A stretch of DNA of 64,000 nucleotides from Bacillota bacterium (GCA_040757205.1 JBFLXL010000001.1:1-64000); one strand, 5' to 3'; positions 45,549 to 55,109 are shown, counted from the first letter of the stretch. Made by a program: numbers and translations. The notes: generated from the letters alone by a model not told the origin.

Positions 45549-46594
45549 AGGTGGTGGAGGGGTTGGCAAAGCCATCTAAGATACTGGTGGTGGATGATGA
45601 ATTGGGCCCCAGGGAAGCACTGAGGCTGATCCTGCAGGATCACTACGAAATCGCCACGGCGCAAAACGGCCATCAGGCACTGGATCACCTTTCAGATCGG
45701 GAATTTGACCTGGTGATCATGGATATCAGGATGCCTGGCATCAACGGTATCGACCTGCTCGCGGAGGCCAAGAAGAAGGCCCCGGACACGGAGGTGGTGA
45801 TGATCACCGCCTATGCCTCGGTGGAAACGGCTGCCAGCGCCTTGAGGCACGGCGCCCTGGACTATCTCATCAAGCCTTTTGACCGCAAGTCGGTTATGGA
45901 AGTGGTGCAAAAGGGACTTTCGCGCCGCGCCGAATCCCGCAAGATCAAGGGCCGGCTGGAAGAACTGCAACTGGCGAACCAGGCTCTGAGGCACGAGATT
46001 GAGCGGGCTTCCATCAACATCCAGCGGCACTACCTGGAAACGGTACGCTCCCTGGTGGCGGCCATCGATGCCAAGGACTCGTACACCAAGTCCCACCAGG
46101 AAAGAGTGGTCATGTTCGCCATGCTCCTGGGGGCCGAATTGGGTCTTTCGGCCAGAGAAATCGGACTGATCCAACAGGCCGCGGTGTTGCACGACATCGG
46201 CAAAATCGGAGTACCCGAGCAGATTCTCCTGAAGAAAGAGTTTCTGACTATAGAGGAGTATGACATCATTAAGCAGCATCCGGTGATCGGGGCGGAGATT
46301 ATTTCTCCAGTGCAGTTCCTGAGCGAAGTGGTACCGATCGTGCTGCATCATCACGAGCGGTTTGACGGGAACGGTTACCCTGACGGGCTCAAGGGGCTGG
46401 TGATTCCCGTGGGCGCCAGGATTCTGGCGGTTGCGGACGCAGTGGACGCGATGCTCTCCGAACGGCCCTATGCCCCGGCAAAATCGGTGGCCAAGGTGCA
46501 AGAGCAACTGCGCCTTTGCTCAGGTACCCAGTTCGACCCCCAACTGGTCAAAATAGCGCTGAAGATAGACCTTCCGTCCAGGCGCATCATCTAG
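45545..46594 (+). CDS. Response regulator with HD-GYP phosphodiesterase domain
   Basis: A 349-residue RpfG-like regulator. REC domain with the phosphoacceptor Asp60 (VIMDIRMPG) and Lys in LIKPF; a coiled-coil linker; then HD-GYP with HDIGKIG and HHERFDGNGYPDG, the signature of cyclic-di-GMP hydrolases. Its ATG overlaps the stop of the preceding kinase gene, so the three signalling genes form one operon. The predicted output is lowering of cyclic-di-GMP. Confidence 0.93.
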   Translation: MKVVEGLAKPSKILVVDDELGPREALRLILQDHYEIATAQNGHQALDHLSDREFDLVIMDIRMPGINGIDLLAEAKKKAPDTEVVMITAYASVETAASALRHGALDYLIKPFDRKSVMEVVQKGLSRRAESRKIKGRLEELQLANQALRHEIERASINIQRHYLETVRSLVAAIDAKDSYTKSHQERVVMFAMLLGAELGLSAREIGLIQQAAVLHDIGKIGVPEQILLKKEFLTIEEYDIIKQHPVIGAEIISPVQFLSEVVPIVLHHHERFDGNGYPDGLKGLVIPVGARILAVADAVDAMLSERPYAPAKSVAKVQEQLRLCSGTQFDPQLVKIALKIDLPSRRII

Positions 46595-46620
46595 TAGGAA
46601 AGAAATTGATTTGAGCGCGA

Positions 46621-46644
46621 GCAGGGGGCGGCGTGGCCCCCTGC
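46621..46644 (+). terminator. Hairpin at the end of the signalling operon
   Basis: GCAGGGGGC at 46621-46629 pairs with GCCCCCTGC at 46636-46644, followed by a CT-rich stretch rather than a T-run. It lies 27 nt after the response regulator stop and also before the convergent chemoreceptor gene. Confidence 0.6.
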
Positions 46645-46737
46645 TCTCTCTCCGGCTGGTCCGTATCAGTCCGGCGGCCGCGGCCGCCGGTGCGGGAAAT
46701 CGGCACGCAATCGCAGCGCAATCAAGGAATACTCCCT

Positions 46738-48639
46738 CTAGGTTTTCCGGTCCAGGCGGAAGCGGCTCACCAGGGCGCCCAGTTCGTCCGCCTGGCGCGC
46801 CAGCTCCTGGGACGCGCTGGTGAGTTCTTCCATCGCGGAAGAGACTTCTTCCACGGAGGCGGCCAGGTTCTGGGTGGCGCTGCTGGTCTGCTTGCTGCCC
46901 TGGGCGATCTTCTCGATCATTTCGATGTTTTCCCTGACCGCCTTGACGATCTCCTTGAAGGCGTCGCCGGCCTGCCGGGCGGTTTCCACCCCCTGAGCAA
47001 CGGCGGTGGCGGTGGCGTCCGTGCTGCTGCTCACCGCCTGCATTCCGCGTCCGATCTCGGCGACGATTTGCGAAATCTCCTTGGCGGCTCCGGCCGACTG
47101 CTCGGCCAGCTTGCGCACCTCCTCGGCCACGACCGCGAAGCCGCGGCCCTGTTCCCCGGCCCGGGCGGCCTCGATGGCGGCGTTTAAGGCCAGCAAGTTG
47201 GTTTGGTCGGCGATGTCGGTGATCACCCTGGTGATCTGAGAAACCTTGCCCGTCCTCTGCTCCAGTTCCTTGGTGCTCGCGGTGATCCGTTTCGTGGCCT
47301 CCTGGGTGGATTCAATGGTTTTCACCGACTGAAAGACGTGTTTGTTTCCGCCGAGGGCGGCGTGCTTCATTTTTTCAGCCAATTGCACCAGAGCCTGCGT
47401 CCCGGCCAAGTCCTGTTCGGCGGTGGCGGCCACCTGGGTGGTGCTATTGGCCACCTGGTCCATCACCGAGGAAACCTCCTCGCTGGAGGCCGAGATCTCC
47501 TGGCTCTGGGCCGCGAGGTTCGTACTGCTCTCGCCCACGCGGGTCACGAGTCCCCGGAGGGCATCGACCATCCGGTTGAAGGCCGCGGCCAGCTCGCCGA
47601 TTTCGTCGGTGCTTTTGGTCTCCATGCGGCGGGTCAGGTCGCCCTCGCCCACCTTGTTGGCCTCCTCGATCATCCGGCGCAACGGGGCGGTGAGCCGCAC
47701 GGCGAACCATCCGGCGACGACCAGGCCGACCAGGAGCACCGCTCCGCCCACGATCAGGGTGCCGTTGCGGATGGCCGCGAGCGGCGCCAGGAGTTCACGC
47801 TCGTCGACCACGGCGGCTATTGCCCAACCCTGGCCCTGGTAGTTCCCGAATCCGTCCAGCGGGGCGAAACCCGCCTGCCTCGGCACTCCGCGGAAGGTGT
47901 AGGCGGCCGTGCCGGCCTCGCCGCGGATCATTCGTTCACCGGCCTCCGCCAGTTCGGGCACGCCCAGCTGCCGGACGTCGTCCTTGAGAATCATCTCTTT
48001 GTCCGGGTGGGCGATGATGATCCCCTGGGAGTCGATCATGTAGGCGTAGGCCGAGGGTCTGCCGACAGCTTCCGATTTTTCGGCGTAGCCGTCAATGATT
48101 CTCCAGATCGTATTGTCGAGGTTCAGCCGGGCCACGACGGCGCCGCTGAACGCACCGGCGTCGTCGTACATGGGGGCGGCGAAGTTGACGATGGGCACGC
48201 CCAGGTCCCGCGACATACGGATGCTCGAGATGTGCACCTTCCCGTCGCGGGCTTCCTGGAACCAGCCCAGGTCGCTCTTGTCGTCGCCGGTGATGCCGCC
48301 GGTGTCGGCGATCTGGAGGCCCGCGGCGTCGGTGACGGAAATGGTGTGGTAGCCGTCGTAGGCTTCAAGATACGTGCGCAGTGCCGCCGTCTTTTCGGCC
48401 GCGGGTACTCCCGGGTTCCGCAGCGCGGGGTGTCTGGCCATCATTTCCACGTCCGCGCGGCGCTGGTCCAGGAGTAAGTCGACCAGTTCGCCGTGCGCCT
48501 TGGCACTTGTTACGAGATCCTGATGCAAAAGTCCGTAGATTCCGGTACCGGCCTGACGGTAGGACAGCCATCCGGCACAAGCCACCGCCAGGGCCAGGAG
48601 CAGCATTATTACCAAGGTAAGTTTCACCCGAAGCCGCAT
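46738..48639 (-). CDS. Methyl-accepting chemotaxis protein with dCache sensor
   Basis: A 633-residue transmembrane chemoreceptor. One N-terminal transmembrane helix ([16 protein letters not shown]), a large extracellular Cache-type sensor (about 35-290), a second helix ([18 protein letters not shown]), HAMP (about 330-380) and the signalling domain with its hairpin tip [17 protein letters not shown]. The ligand is not predictable; dCache domains often bind amino acids or amines. ATG at 48639 is used; GTG at 48654 with GGCGGGTG upstream is a good alternative. No che genes are near. Confidence 0.92.
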   Translation of the reverse strand: MRLRVKLTLVIMLLLALAVACAGWLSYRQAGTGIYGLLHQDLVTSAKAHGELVDLLLDQRRADVEMMARHPALRNPGVPAAEKTAALRTYLEAYDGYHTISVTDAAGLQIADTGGITGDDKSDLGWFQEARDGKVHISSIRMSRDLGVPIVNFAAPMYDDAGAFSGAVVARLNLDNTIWRIIDGYAEKSEAVGRPSAYAYMIDSQGIIIAHPDKEMILKDDVRQLGVPELAEAGERMIRGEAGTAAYTFRGVPRQAGFAPLDGFGNYQGQGWAIAAVVDERELLAPLAAIRNGTLIVGGAVLLVGLVVAGWFAVRLTAPLRRMIEEANKVGEGDLTRRMETKSTDEIGELAAAFNRMVDALRGLVTRVGESSTNLAAQSQEISASSEEVSSVMDQVANSTTQVAATAEQDLAGTQALVQLAEKMKHAALGGNKHVFQSVKTIESTQEATKRITASTKELEQRTGKVSQITRVITDIADQTNLLALNAAIEAARAGEQGRGFAVVAEEVRKLAEQSAGAAKEISQIVAEIGRGMQAVSSSTDATATAVAQGVETARQAGDAFKEIVKAVRENIEMIEKIAQGSKQTSSATQNLAASVEEVSSAMEELTSASQELARQADELGALVSRFRLDRKT

Positions 48640-49024
48640 TCTAAGCTTTCTCACAAAAGGGCACCCGCCTTTGTCTTGTTGTTTTTTTGCACGGAAACAC
48701 TCACTTCTGTCGCCCGCACGGACGCCGCCGACAAAAGTCCTTGGATCGGCCGCGACGCGGCAGTCACGGGGTATCTGCCCTGGCGGGGCGACCCTTTCGT
48801 ACACCCCTCCCTCGTTTCTAGAATCCGCCGGTCCCACCCGTGCAAGGAAAGTCTCCCCAGAACTTATTATCGGCGACCGGGGGCAACGACTTAAATCAAT
48901 CGTTTTGCGGCGCGGCAAAGGTGAATAGGGTATGGATATTGGAAACTGGAGAATCCTCAGGAGAGATTTTCAAGTACAGTGCCCGAAAGTGCACGAGCGG
49001 TTGCGGTCGGCTGCGGTCCGCCAG
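48640..49024. other. Long leader region of the chemoreceptor gene
   Basis: 385 bp between the chemoreceptor and the nucleotidyltransferase genes. The minus-strand frame remains open upstream of the receptor to 48918, and a GGGAGG-preceded GTG near 48810 would add about 57 hydrophilic residues, so a longer protein or a separate small peptide is conceivable. The stretch is GC-rich with several possible stems, but I could not match it to cyclic-di-GMP, cobalamin, guanidine or Moco riboswitch cores. Confidence 0.4.
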
Positions 49025-49354
49025 TCAGGGGTAAATCCAGACCGCTTCCTTTTGCACCGAATCGGGAAACCCGCCGGCCTTCTTGAGCATGGCCTCCCAT
49101 TCGGACTGCTTGTACACCAACAAATCGGCCGGAACCGGAAGGACGGTGGTGTCGAATTCCAGCCCCCGTTTTTCAAACGGCCGGTCGGTGTCGGCCACGA
49201 TCACCACCAGATCGAGATCACTGCCCACGCCCCATGCGCCGCGCGCGTATGAGCCGAAATAACCCACGCGCACCACGTCGCGGCGGTCCGCGGCCACCGC
49301 TTTAGCCCACCGCCGTACCGCTACGTCTACCCGGGACGCATCAGGCCATTTCAA
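49025..49354 (-). CDS. mntA: MNT-type nucleotidyltransferase (antitoxin)
   Basis: A small minimal nucleotidyltransferase with the catalytic motif GSYARGAWGVGSDLDLVV (GSx10DxD). In HEPN/MNT modules this protein neutralises the HEPN toxin, in characterised cases by adding AMP to it. I place the start at TTG 49354, just before the HEPN stop; ATG at 49384, inside the HEPN gene, is an alternative. Gene order on the minus strand is HEPN then MNT, overlapping, which supports one operon. Confidence 0.82.
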   Translation of the reverse strand: MKWPDASRVDVAVRRWAKAVAADRRDVVRVGYFGSYARGAWGVGSDLDLVVIVADTDRPFEKRGLEFDTTVLPVPADLLVYKQSEWEAMLKKAGGFPDSVQKEAVWIYP

Positions 49355-49730
49355 TATGGACGAACTCAATAATCTCACGGGCATAGGCCAGCGCCTCCTT
49401 GCTCTGCAGTGCGCCGTAATGTTCGAACGGTGCGCCTTCCGGGTGTCCGTTCGGGTAGCGCGTGGGGATGTAGTACCCGTCCAGGACGCGGGCTTTGTCT
49501 ACCAGAGCGGCGTCCACCACTACCGCTCTGGGGAGATCGCGCAGCAGCCGGGCAACCACGTGGCCCCGGGCCTCCTGGCCCAGATGCAGGTGCAAAGCCT
49601 TGACGGCCTTTTCGGCCGCCTGGTGAGCGGCGAAACAAGCCCACTCGTGGCGACGCATCTGTCGGGAATCCTCAGCCTGCTCCAGGTCCCGCAATGCCTG
49701 CTTGAACCAGTCCGGCGCACGGTTAGCCAT
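49341..49730 (-). CDS. hepT: HEPN-domain protein (putative RNase toxin of HEPN/MNT pair)
   Basis: A 129-residue COG2250-type HEPN protein. The helical N-terminus (WFKQALRDLEQAEDS...CFAAHQAAEKAVKALHL) and the TRYPNGHPEG segment are typical; RYPNGH fits the R-x4-6-H pattern of HEPN RNases. ATG at 49730 with GGGGGAG upstream. It overlaps its partner nucleotidyltransferase. Many COG2250 members are not proven toxins, so the activity is inferred. Confidence 0.82.
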   Translation of the reverse strand: MANRAPDWFKQALRDLEQAEDSRQMRRHEWACFAAHQAAEKAVKALHLHLGQEARGHVVARLLRDLPRAVVVDAALVDKARVLDGYYIPTRYPNGHPEGAPFEHYGALQSKEALAYAREIIEFVHIEMA

Positions 49731-49973
49731 CAGTTCTCCCCCTTGTTTTTAGCCAAGCTTACCCTAATTAGGAGACCTTTGTAAAGCTAATAAGCCTGCT
49801 CACACGGAGCAGGGTTAAGTGGGTCCAGCAAACACAAAGCGCCACAAACAGCCGTAGCCGGCTTGCTGGAGTTCAAAAAGAAATGGATAAATAAAGCCTT
49901 TGGAAGGGATTGTCTTCCTGGACGCAGAAATGAAGAATCAGGTAATTATTTGTAGCAAAATGGGAGATAAGCT
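49731..49973. other. Intergenic region before yifB
   Basis: 243 bp of lower GC between divergent genes. I see no defined terminator, RNA or good promoter; the short frame at 49900-50166 overlaps yifB in another frame and is not a gene. Confidence 0.5.
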
Positions 49974-51503
49974 ATGCTGGCCACCGTCCATTCCGTGGCG
50001 CTTTCCGGAATCGAGGGACATATCGTCAAGGTCGAGGTCGACGTGGCCACCGGACTGCCGGGCTGGGAGATCGTCGGGCTTCCCGGGGGTGCGGTCCGTG
50101 AGAGCAAGGACCGGGTCCGGGCGGCGATTCGCAATGCCGGCTACGAGTTTCCCCCGCGTAAAATAACCGTGAACCTGGCTCCCGCCGATTTCAAAAAAGA
50201 AGGGCCGGCGTACGACCTGCCGATCGCTCTTGGTGTGCTTGTCGGAAGCAAACAGGTACCGGCCGGACTGGACGCCGGCTTTGTGTTTTTAGGGGAACTT
50301 TCCCTGGACGGGAGCGTCCGTGGAGTGCACGGCGTCCTCCCCGCGGTGGTGGCGGCGGTTGACGCCGGTTTCCGGCGGCTGATCGTGCCCGAGGCCAACG
50401 CGGGCGAAGCCGCGCTGGTGGACCAGGCCGAGATCTTCCCGGTGCGGGACATCGCGCAGGTATTGCGCTTTTTGGCCGGGGATGAAGAAATCGACCCATA
50501 CCAAGTGGATCTGGATGCTTTGTTGAAACAACAAGGCGGCGGGCATCCGGATTTCGCCGACGTTAAGGGCCAGCCCACCGCCAAGCGGGCCCTGGAGGTG
50601 GCGGCCGCCGGCGGGCACAATGTGCTGCTGTTGGGCAGTCCCGGCGCGGGGAAGACGATGCTGGCGCGCTGCCTGCCCGGAATCATGCCGGACATGGATT
50701 TCGCCGAAGCATTGGAAGTAACAATGCTTTACAGCCTGTCCGGCTTGCTGGAATCGGGGGAAGTACTCGTCACCCGCCGGCCGTTCCGGGCGCCGCACCA
50801 CACCACCTCCTCGGCGGCGATGGTCGGCGGCGGCCGGACGCCGCGGCCCGGGGAAATCAGCCTCGCCCACCGGGGGGTGCTATTCCTGGATGAGTTTCCG
50901 GAGTTCAAGCGCGAAGCACTGGAGGCGTTGCGCCAACCCTTGGAGGACGGCGTGATCACGGTGTCACGCGTCGCCGGTTCCTGTTGTTTCCCGGCCCGCA
51001 TCATGCTGGTGGCGGCGATGAATCCGTGTCCTTGCGGCTTTTTCGGCGATTCGCGAAAGGAGTGCGCCTGCACGCCCCATCAGATCCAGCGGTACATCGG
51101 CCGCGTCTCGGGGCCGCTTTTGGACCGCATGGACATTCAACTGGAGATCCCCCGCCCCGAATTCCAAGACCTCAGCGCGGAGGCCGGAGTCGTGGAATCG
51201 CCCCGGATCAAGGAAAGGGTGGAGGCGGCCCGGGAGATTCAGCGCGCCCGCTTTTCCGGTCCAACCCGCAGCAACGCCCAGATGACGGCCAAGGAGCTCC
51301 GCCGGCACTGCCGCCTCACGCGCGAGGCCAGGGAATTGTTCGGGCAGGCGTTTGGCATGCTGGAACTCAGCGCCCGGGCCCACGACCGCATTCTCAGAAT
51401 GGCCCGCACCATCGCCGACCTGGACGGCGCCCAGACCATCGACAGCCGGCACATCGGCGAGGCCGTGCAGTACCGTTCTCTGGATCGCAAGTACTGGCGC
51501 TAG
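49974..51503 (+). CDS. comM: YifB/ComM family Mg-chelatase-like AAA+ ATPase
   Basis: A 509-residue protein with an N-terminal Lon-protease-like S5 fold (about 1-170, beginning LATVHSVALSGIEGHIVKVEVD), an AAA+ core with Walker A GSPGAGKTML and Walker B LFLDEFPEF, and a C-terminal Mg-chelatase-type domain with a zinc-like Cys cluster (CPCGFFGDSRKECAC). The homologue ComM is a helicase that promotes branch migration during natural transformation; in Firmicutes the gene is often near dprA. No dprA is visible here. Confidence 0.93.
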   Translation: MLATVHSVALSGIEGHIVKVEVDVATGLPGWEIVGLPGGAVRESKDRVRAAIRNAGYEFPPRKITVNLAPADFKKEGPAYDLPIALGVLVGSKQVPAGLDAGFVFLGELSLDGSVRGVHGVLPAVVAAVDAGFRRLIVPEANAGEAALVDQAEIFPVRDIAQVLRFLAGDEEIDPYQVDLDALLKQQGGGHPDFADVKGQPTAKRALEVAAAGGHNVLLLGSPGAGKTMLARCLPGIMPDMDFAEALEVTMLYSLSGLLESGEVLVTRRPFRAPHHTTSSAAMVGGGRTPRPGEISLAHRGVLFLDEFPEFKREALEALRQPLEDGVITVSRVAGSCCFPARIMLVAAMNPCPCGFFGDSRKECACTPHQIQRYIGRVSGPLLDRMDIQLEIPRPEFQDLSAEAGVVESPRIKERVEAAREIQRARFSGPTRSNAQMTAKELRRHCRLTREARELFGQAFGMLELSARAHDRILRMARTIADLDGAQTIDSRHIGEAVQYRSLDRKYWR

Positions 51504-51648
51504 GCGACCGCTGCAAAACCAGAACCCGGACAAAGAATCGTGCGGGCCAATGAGGAAGCTCTGGCCACCTATCTTGGACAGCGCAGTGTTACGTTGGAGA
51601 AAAGCAGTCAGGGAATTTCGGGGTTATCTTAATGAAGCCCGAAATGCT

Positions 51649-53538
51649 TTAAGCCTTGTCCCGGACATCAATCCTGCGCAGCACACTTAAAAATTTCTTC
51701 ACCAATGCCGGGTCAAATTGGGTGCCGGCGCACCGCTTGAGTTCTTTGACGGCTTCCTTCCGGGACATGGTCTTGCGGTACGGACGGCCGTTGGTCATGG
51801 TGTCGTAGGCGTCGGCAATAGCCAGGATCCGGCAGGCCAGAGGGATCTCTTCCCCGCTCAGGCCGAGCGGGTAACCCTGTCCGTTCCACCACTCGTGGTG
51901 TTTGAGGATCCAGTCGGCAATAGGGGCGAGGTCGGGTGCGGACATCGCAATGCGGTGGCCGATCTCCGAGTGCCGGCGCATTTCGGCGAACTCCTCCGCG
52001 TCCAGGGGCCCCTCCTTATGGAGAATGCGGTCCGAGAGACCCACCTTACCGATGTCGTGGAACTGCACCAGCAGCCGTAGATCGGTCCGGGTGCGCTCCG
52101 GCAAGCCCAAGGACTTGACCAGCATCGTCACCAGCTGCTGCAGGCGGTCGTAGTGTCCCTCCGCCACACATCCCCGCGCCTCAAGCGCCTTCTTCAGCGT
52201 TTGCATGATGGCGCTGCGGGCGCTCTGGCCGCGGTGCAGCTTTTCGCGGTACATTTCGTTGTCGGCTCTCCGAAACAGGTCGTTCATGTCGAAGGGCGGA
52301 GCGTTGCTCACCGCAAATCCCACCGACAGGCTCAGCGGCACTTCGGAATGAGACTCATTGCGCAAGTCTATGGCGGAGGCGATTTTGCGGCAGGCCTTCT
52401 GAACGATCGTTTCGGTCACGTTCGGCAGCAACACCGCAAACTCATCGCCACCGATGCGCGACAATACGTCGTTGCCGCGAAACGAGCCTCTGAGCACCTC
52501 GGCTGCCGCCCTAAGCAGACGGTCGCCGGCGGCGTGACCGAGCGTATCGTTGACCAGCTTAAGGCCGTCGACGTCGCACAGAATCAATCCCACCGACTTA
52601 TAGCGGGAGCGGGCGATACGGTGCAGTTCCTCATTGAAATAAGACCGGTTGTAAAGCCCGGTAAGAGAGTCGTGGATACTTAGGTGGCGCAAGCGTTCTT
52701 CGGCCTGCTTGCGTTCGGTGATGTCGCGGATCACGGCGATCACTTGGTCCTCCGACAGGGGAAGGTACCTTCCTTCGAAAAACTGTTGTCGGCCGTTGGA
52801 TAGGAATGAATACTCAACGCTGACCACAGATTTCGTCCGGAGTACGTGCCTGATCGCAGCACGTGATCGACGGCCGATGGCGGGAGGCAAGACATCCTGG
52901 ACATTCTGTCCCAGGAGGGAATCCGACCCGCCTTCGGTGGACGCCCCGGGTACGAAAAGGCTCGACTGCGTCCCGGTCTGATAGTCTAAAAGGGTGCCTT
53001 CCGCGTCAAATCGAAAGTACAAATCGGGTAGGGCTTTGAAAACCGCTTCCAGCTCCGCGCTTTTCTGAAGCAAAAGGCTTTCGCTGCGCTTGCGGTTCGT
53101 GATGTCCACGGCCATGCAGAAGACCTCGGCCACCCCATGGGGGCCGGCCACGGGGATCAAGGTCGTCAATAACCAGCATTCGTTGTCCCCGCGCCATAAA
53201 ACCAGCTCCAGGGGCGGGGTCGGTTCGCCGGTCTTCCAGACGGCGGTCAAAGCGCTGTCCACCTGGTCGGCCGGCTGTGCGGCCTGCAAGAGAACTCCCG
53301 CCGGAGGGGCGTCGGTATGGCGGGCGATACCGAAAACCCGCTCCGCTTCCCGGTTCCATTGCGTGAGGCGTCCCTGACGGTCAAACCCGAACACGGCGAC
53401 CAGCGGGCTGTTTTCGATCACCAGCTTGAAGCACTCGTGGGCTCTCTGGACCTCTGCCTGCGTGTGGTGCAGTTCAGTCATTTCGAAAAAACACGACTGT
53501 ATCCTGTGCCGATCTTCATAATGTTGAACCTCTCTCAC
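51649..53538 (-). CDS. PAS-PAS-GGDEF-HD-GYP cyclic-di-GMP signalling protein
   Basis: A 629-residue cytoplasmic protein: PAS (about 30-150), PAS (about 160-285), a GGDEF domain with an intact RIGGDEFAVL active site, and HD-GYP with FHDIGKVG and HHEWWNGQGYPLG. It could both make and degrade cyclic-di-GMP. No transmembrane segment is present, so PAS domains may sense an internal cue. GTG start at 53538 lacks a clear ribosome site; ATG at 53481 is an alternative. Together with the REC-HD-GYP protein at 45545 it makes cyclic-di-GMP a theme of this area. Confidence 0.92.
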   Translation of the reverse strand: MREVQHYEDRHRIQSCFFEMTELHHTQAEVQRAHECFKLVIENSPLVAVFGFDRQGRLTQWNREAERVFGIARHTDAPPAGVLLQAAQPADQVDSALTAVWKTGEPTPPLELVLWRGDNECWLLTTLIPVAGPHGVAEVFCMAVDITNRKRSESLLLQKSAELEAVFKALPDLYFRFDAEGTLLDYQTGTQSSLFVPGASTEGGSDSLLGQNVQDVLPPAIGRRSRAAIRHVLRTKSVVSVEYSFLSNGRQQFFEGRYLPLSEDQVIAVIRDITERKQAEERLRHLSIHDSLTGLYNRSYFNEELHRIARSRYKSVGLILCDVDGLKLVNDTLGHAAGDRLLRAAAEVLRGSFRGNDVLSRIGGDEFAVLLPNVTETIVQKACRKIASAIDLRNESHSEVPLSLSVGFAVSNAPPFDMNDLFRRADNEMYREKLHRGQSARSAIMQTLKKALEARGCVAEGHYDRLQQLVTMLVKSLGLPERTRTDLRLLVQFHDIGKVGLSDRILHKEGPLDAEEFAEMRRHSEIGHRIAMSAPDLAPIADWILKHHEWWNGQGYPLGLSGEEIPLACRILAIADAYDTMTNGRPYRKTMSRKEAVKELKRCAGTQFDPALVKKFLSVLRRIDVRDKA

Positions 53539-53850
53539 AGGCTGCTGTTTATCGCACGCGAAAACGGCCGTCCAAGGCCGGAGCGGGGCTTGAACGGCGC
53601 CCGGCTGCGTTTTTTCATAACACGGGGCTCTTGGAGCTTATAAGGCGTGAACGTGGCTATGAATAAAACGGGTTACTATTCGCTTTTTCCCCGGTAAATC
53701 CTGCAGGTTGGGGAATATTTTTGATAAAAAAAGAAGATGGGAATTCCCGCGCCGATTTTTAACCGGGAAGGACATCAAACGGGATGGCAGAATTATTTAG
53801 TGATGGGGAGTCGACGCCCTGATGCGCGTTGATGAAGGAGATGAGGTTTT
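53539..53850. other. Intergenic region between the GGDEF gene and the HAD gene
   Basis: 312 bp between divergent genes. The centre (53690-53790) is AT-rich and is the likely promoter area, but no pair of boxes is convincing. The ribosome site GAAGGAGATGAGG of the next gene is at its right end. Confidence 0.5.
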
Positions 53851-54531
53851 TTGCCCGGAGGACCGTTAAAGGCCGTGATATTCGATCTCGACGGCACGCT
53901 TACCCCGGTGGGCAGTGTGTGGCAGCACATCCACGAGCGCCTCGGCACCTGGGACGAGGGCGGCCTCGCCTCCCTGAACGCTTTCTTAGCCGGCCGGATC
54001 AACTACCTGGAGTTCGCCGTGCGAGATGCGGCTCTGTGGAAGGGTGTCCCACGGGAGCGGCTCGAAGAGATCGTCGGTGAGATCCCCCTGCGCCGGGGGG
54101 CCCGGGAAACTGTCGAAGCCTTGAGGCGGGAAGGGTACCGTCTGGCACTCTTGTCGTCCGGGTTGGACGTGCTGGCCCACCGGGTGGCGGAGCGGCTGGG
54201 ATTTGAAATCTGCATTAGCAACCGTCTCGGGTTCACCGACGGCGCACTGGACGGGCGGGTGTCGATTCACGTGACGTGGGACGGCAAACCGCGGCATCTC
54301 CCCGGAATCTGCCGCCTGTTCGGGGTGCGGCCCTCGGAGACGGCGGCCATCGGCGACAGTGCCGGTGACGCCTTTTTGTTCCCGGAAGTGGGCTTGAGCG
54401 TCGCTTTCAACGCCGGTCCCGCAGTGGCGGCCAAGGCCGATTATGCGGTGGAGGACGACGACCTGCGGGCGTTGCTGCCCCTGTTCACCCCGCGCGGGCC
54501 GGTGAACCGGGGATTCCAGGCAAAGGCCTGA
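53851..54531 (+). CDS. HAD-family phosphatase, phosphoserine phosphatase-like
   Basis: A 226-residue HAD subfamily IB-like enzyme. Motif I is FDLDGTLTP with the nucleophilic Asp, motif II LLSSGLD, motif III Lys in GKPRH, and motif IV GDSAGDAFLF. The overall layout matches SerB-like phosphatases, but the cap sequence is divergent and no serine genes are near, so the substrate is open. TTG start at 53851, 7 nt after GATGAGG. Confidence 0.82.
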   Translation: MPGGPLKAVIFDLDGTLTPVGSVWQHIHERLGTWDEGGLASLNAFLAGRINYLEFAVRDAALWKGVPRERLEEIVGEIPLRRGARETVEALRREGYRLALLSSGLDVLAHRVAERLGFEICISNRLGFTDGALDGRVSIHVTWDGKPRHLPGICRLFGVRPSETAAIGDSAGDAFLFPEVGLSVAFNAGPAVAAKADYAVEDDDLRALLPLFTPRGPVNRGFQAKA

Positions 54532-54707
54532 AATCCCAAGAATCTGGAACCCATCCATCAGAAGTAGATGCTGCCGGAACCGACGGAGATACAGGGAGTC
54601 AGGAATCCGGGAGACTGGAAAATGATTCGGCCCTGCGCCGCATTCGGATTCCAGGTTTCGTTTCCTTCAAGGTCAGTCCGATGTTCTTCGGGAAGGGGCG
54701 TAAGCGC

Positions 54708-55109
54708 ATGCGCCTTTTTACCCTTGAGGTGCGCAGCAGCCAGCGCGAGGAACTCATCAATGTCACCGGAGAAGTGCGTGCCGCCGTGAGCCGGAGCGGG
54801 GTGAGCGAGGGACTTTGTCACCTCTGGGTTCCGCACACCACGGCCGCCGTTTGCGTGAATGAGGCCGCCGACCCCTCAGTAGTCAGGGACATCCTGAACC
54901 ATCTCCGGCAGGCGGTGCCCGAACGGGGCGACTACCGCCACCTGGAGGGCAATTCGGACGCCCACATCAAGTCGGTTCTGGTGGGCGCGGGGGAGACGAT
55001 TCCGGTACAGGCCGGACAACTGGTCTTGGGCACCTGGCAGGGGGTCTTCTTCTGCGAGTTCGACGGGCCGCGCACTCGGCGGCTGCACGTAAAGGTCACC
55101 GCCGGGTGA
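54708..55109 (+). CDS. yjbQ: YjbQ / UPF0047 family protein
   Basis: A 133-residue protein of the UPF0047 family with the conserved HTTAAVCVNEAADP and EGNSDAHIKSVLVGAGETIPV blocks, which place His residues around a probable metal or phosphate site. Some homologues show weak thiamin phosphate synthase activity; the true role is unclear. The ATG at 54708 has GGAAGGGG upstream. Confidence 0.92.
   Translation: MRLFTLEVRSSQREELINVTGEVRAAVSRSGVSEGLCHLWVPHTTAAVCVNEAADPSVVRDILNHLRQAVPERGDYRHLEGNSDAHIKSVLVGAGETIPVQAGQLVLGTWQGVFFCEFDGPRTRRLHVKVTAG

Noticed and set aside
47203-48477. 424-codon plus-strand open frame
   Set aside because: Antisense to the chemoreceptor gene; composition is that of a shadow frame and no domain is recognisable.
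48640-48927. Cyclic-di-GMP riboswitch upstream of the chemoreceptor
   Set aside because: I looked for the conserved GCAAA-type internal loops and the GNRA tetraloop receptor on the minus strand and did not find them; only general GC-rich stems are present.
51550-51690. 46-codon frame after comM (MRKLWPPILDSAV...)
   Set aside because: It overlaps the 3' end of the convergent GGDEF gene, has no convincing ribosome site and matches no family I know.
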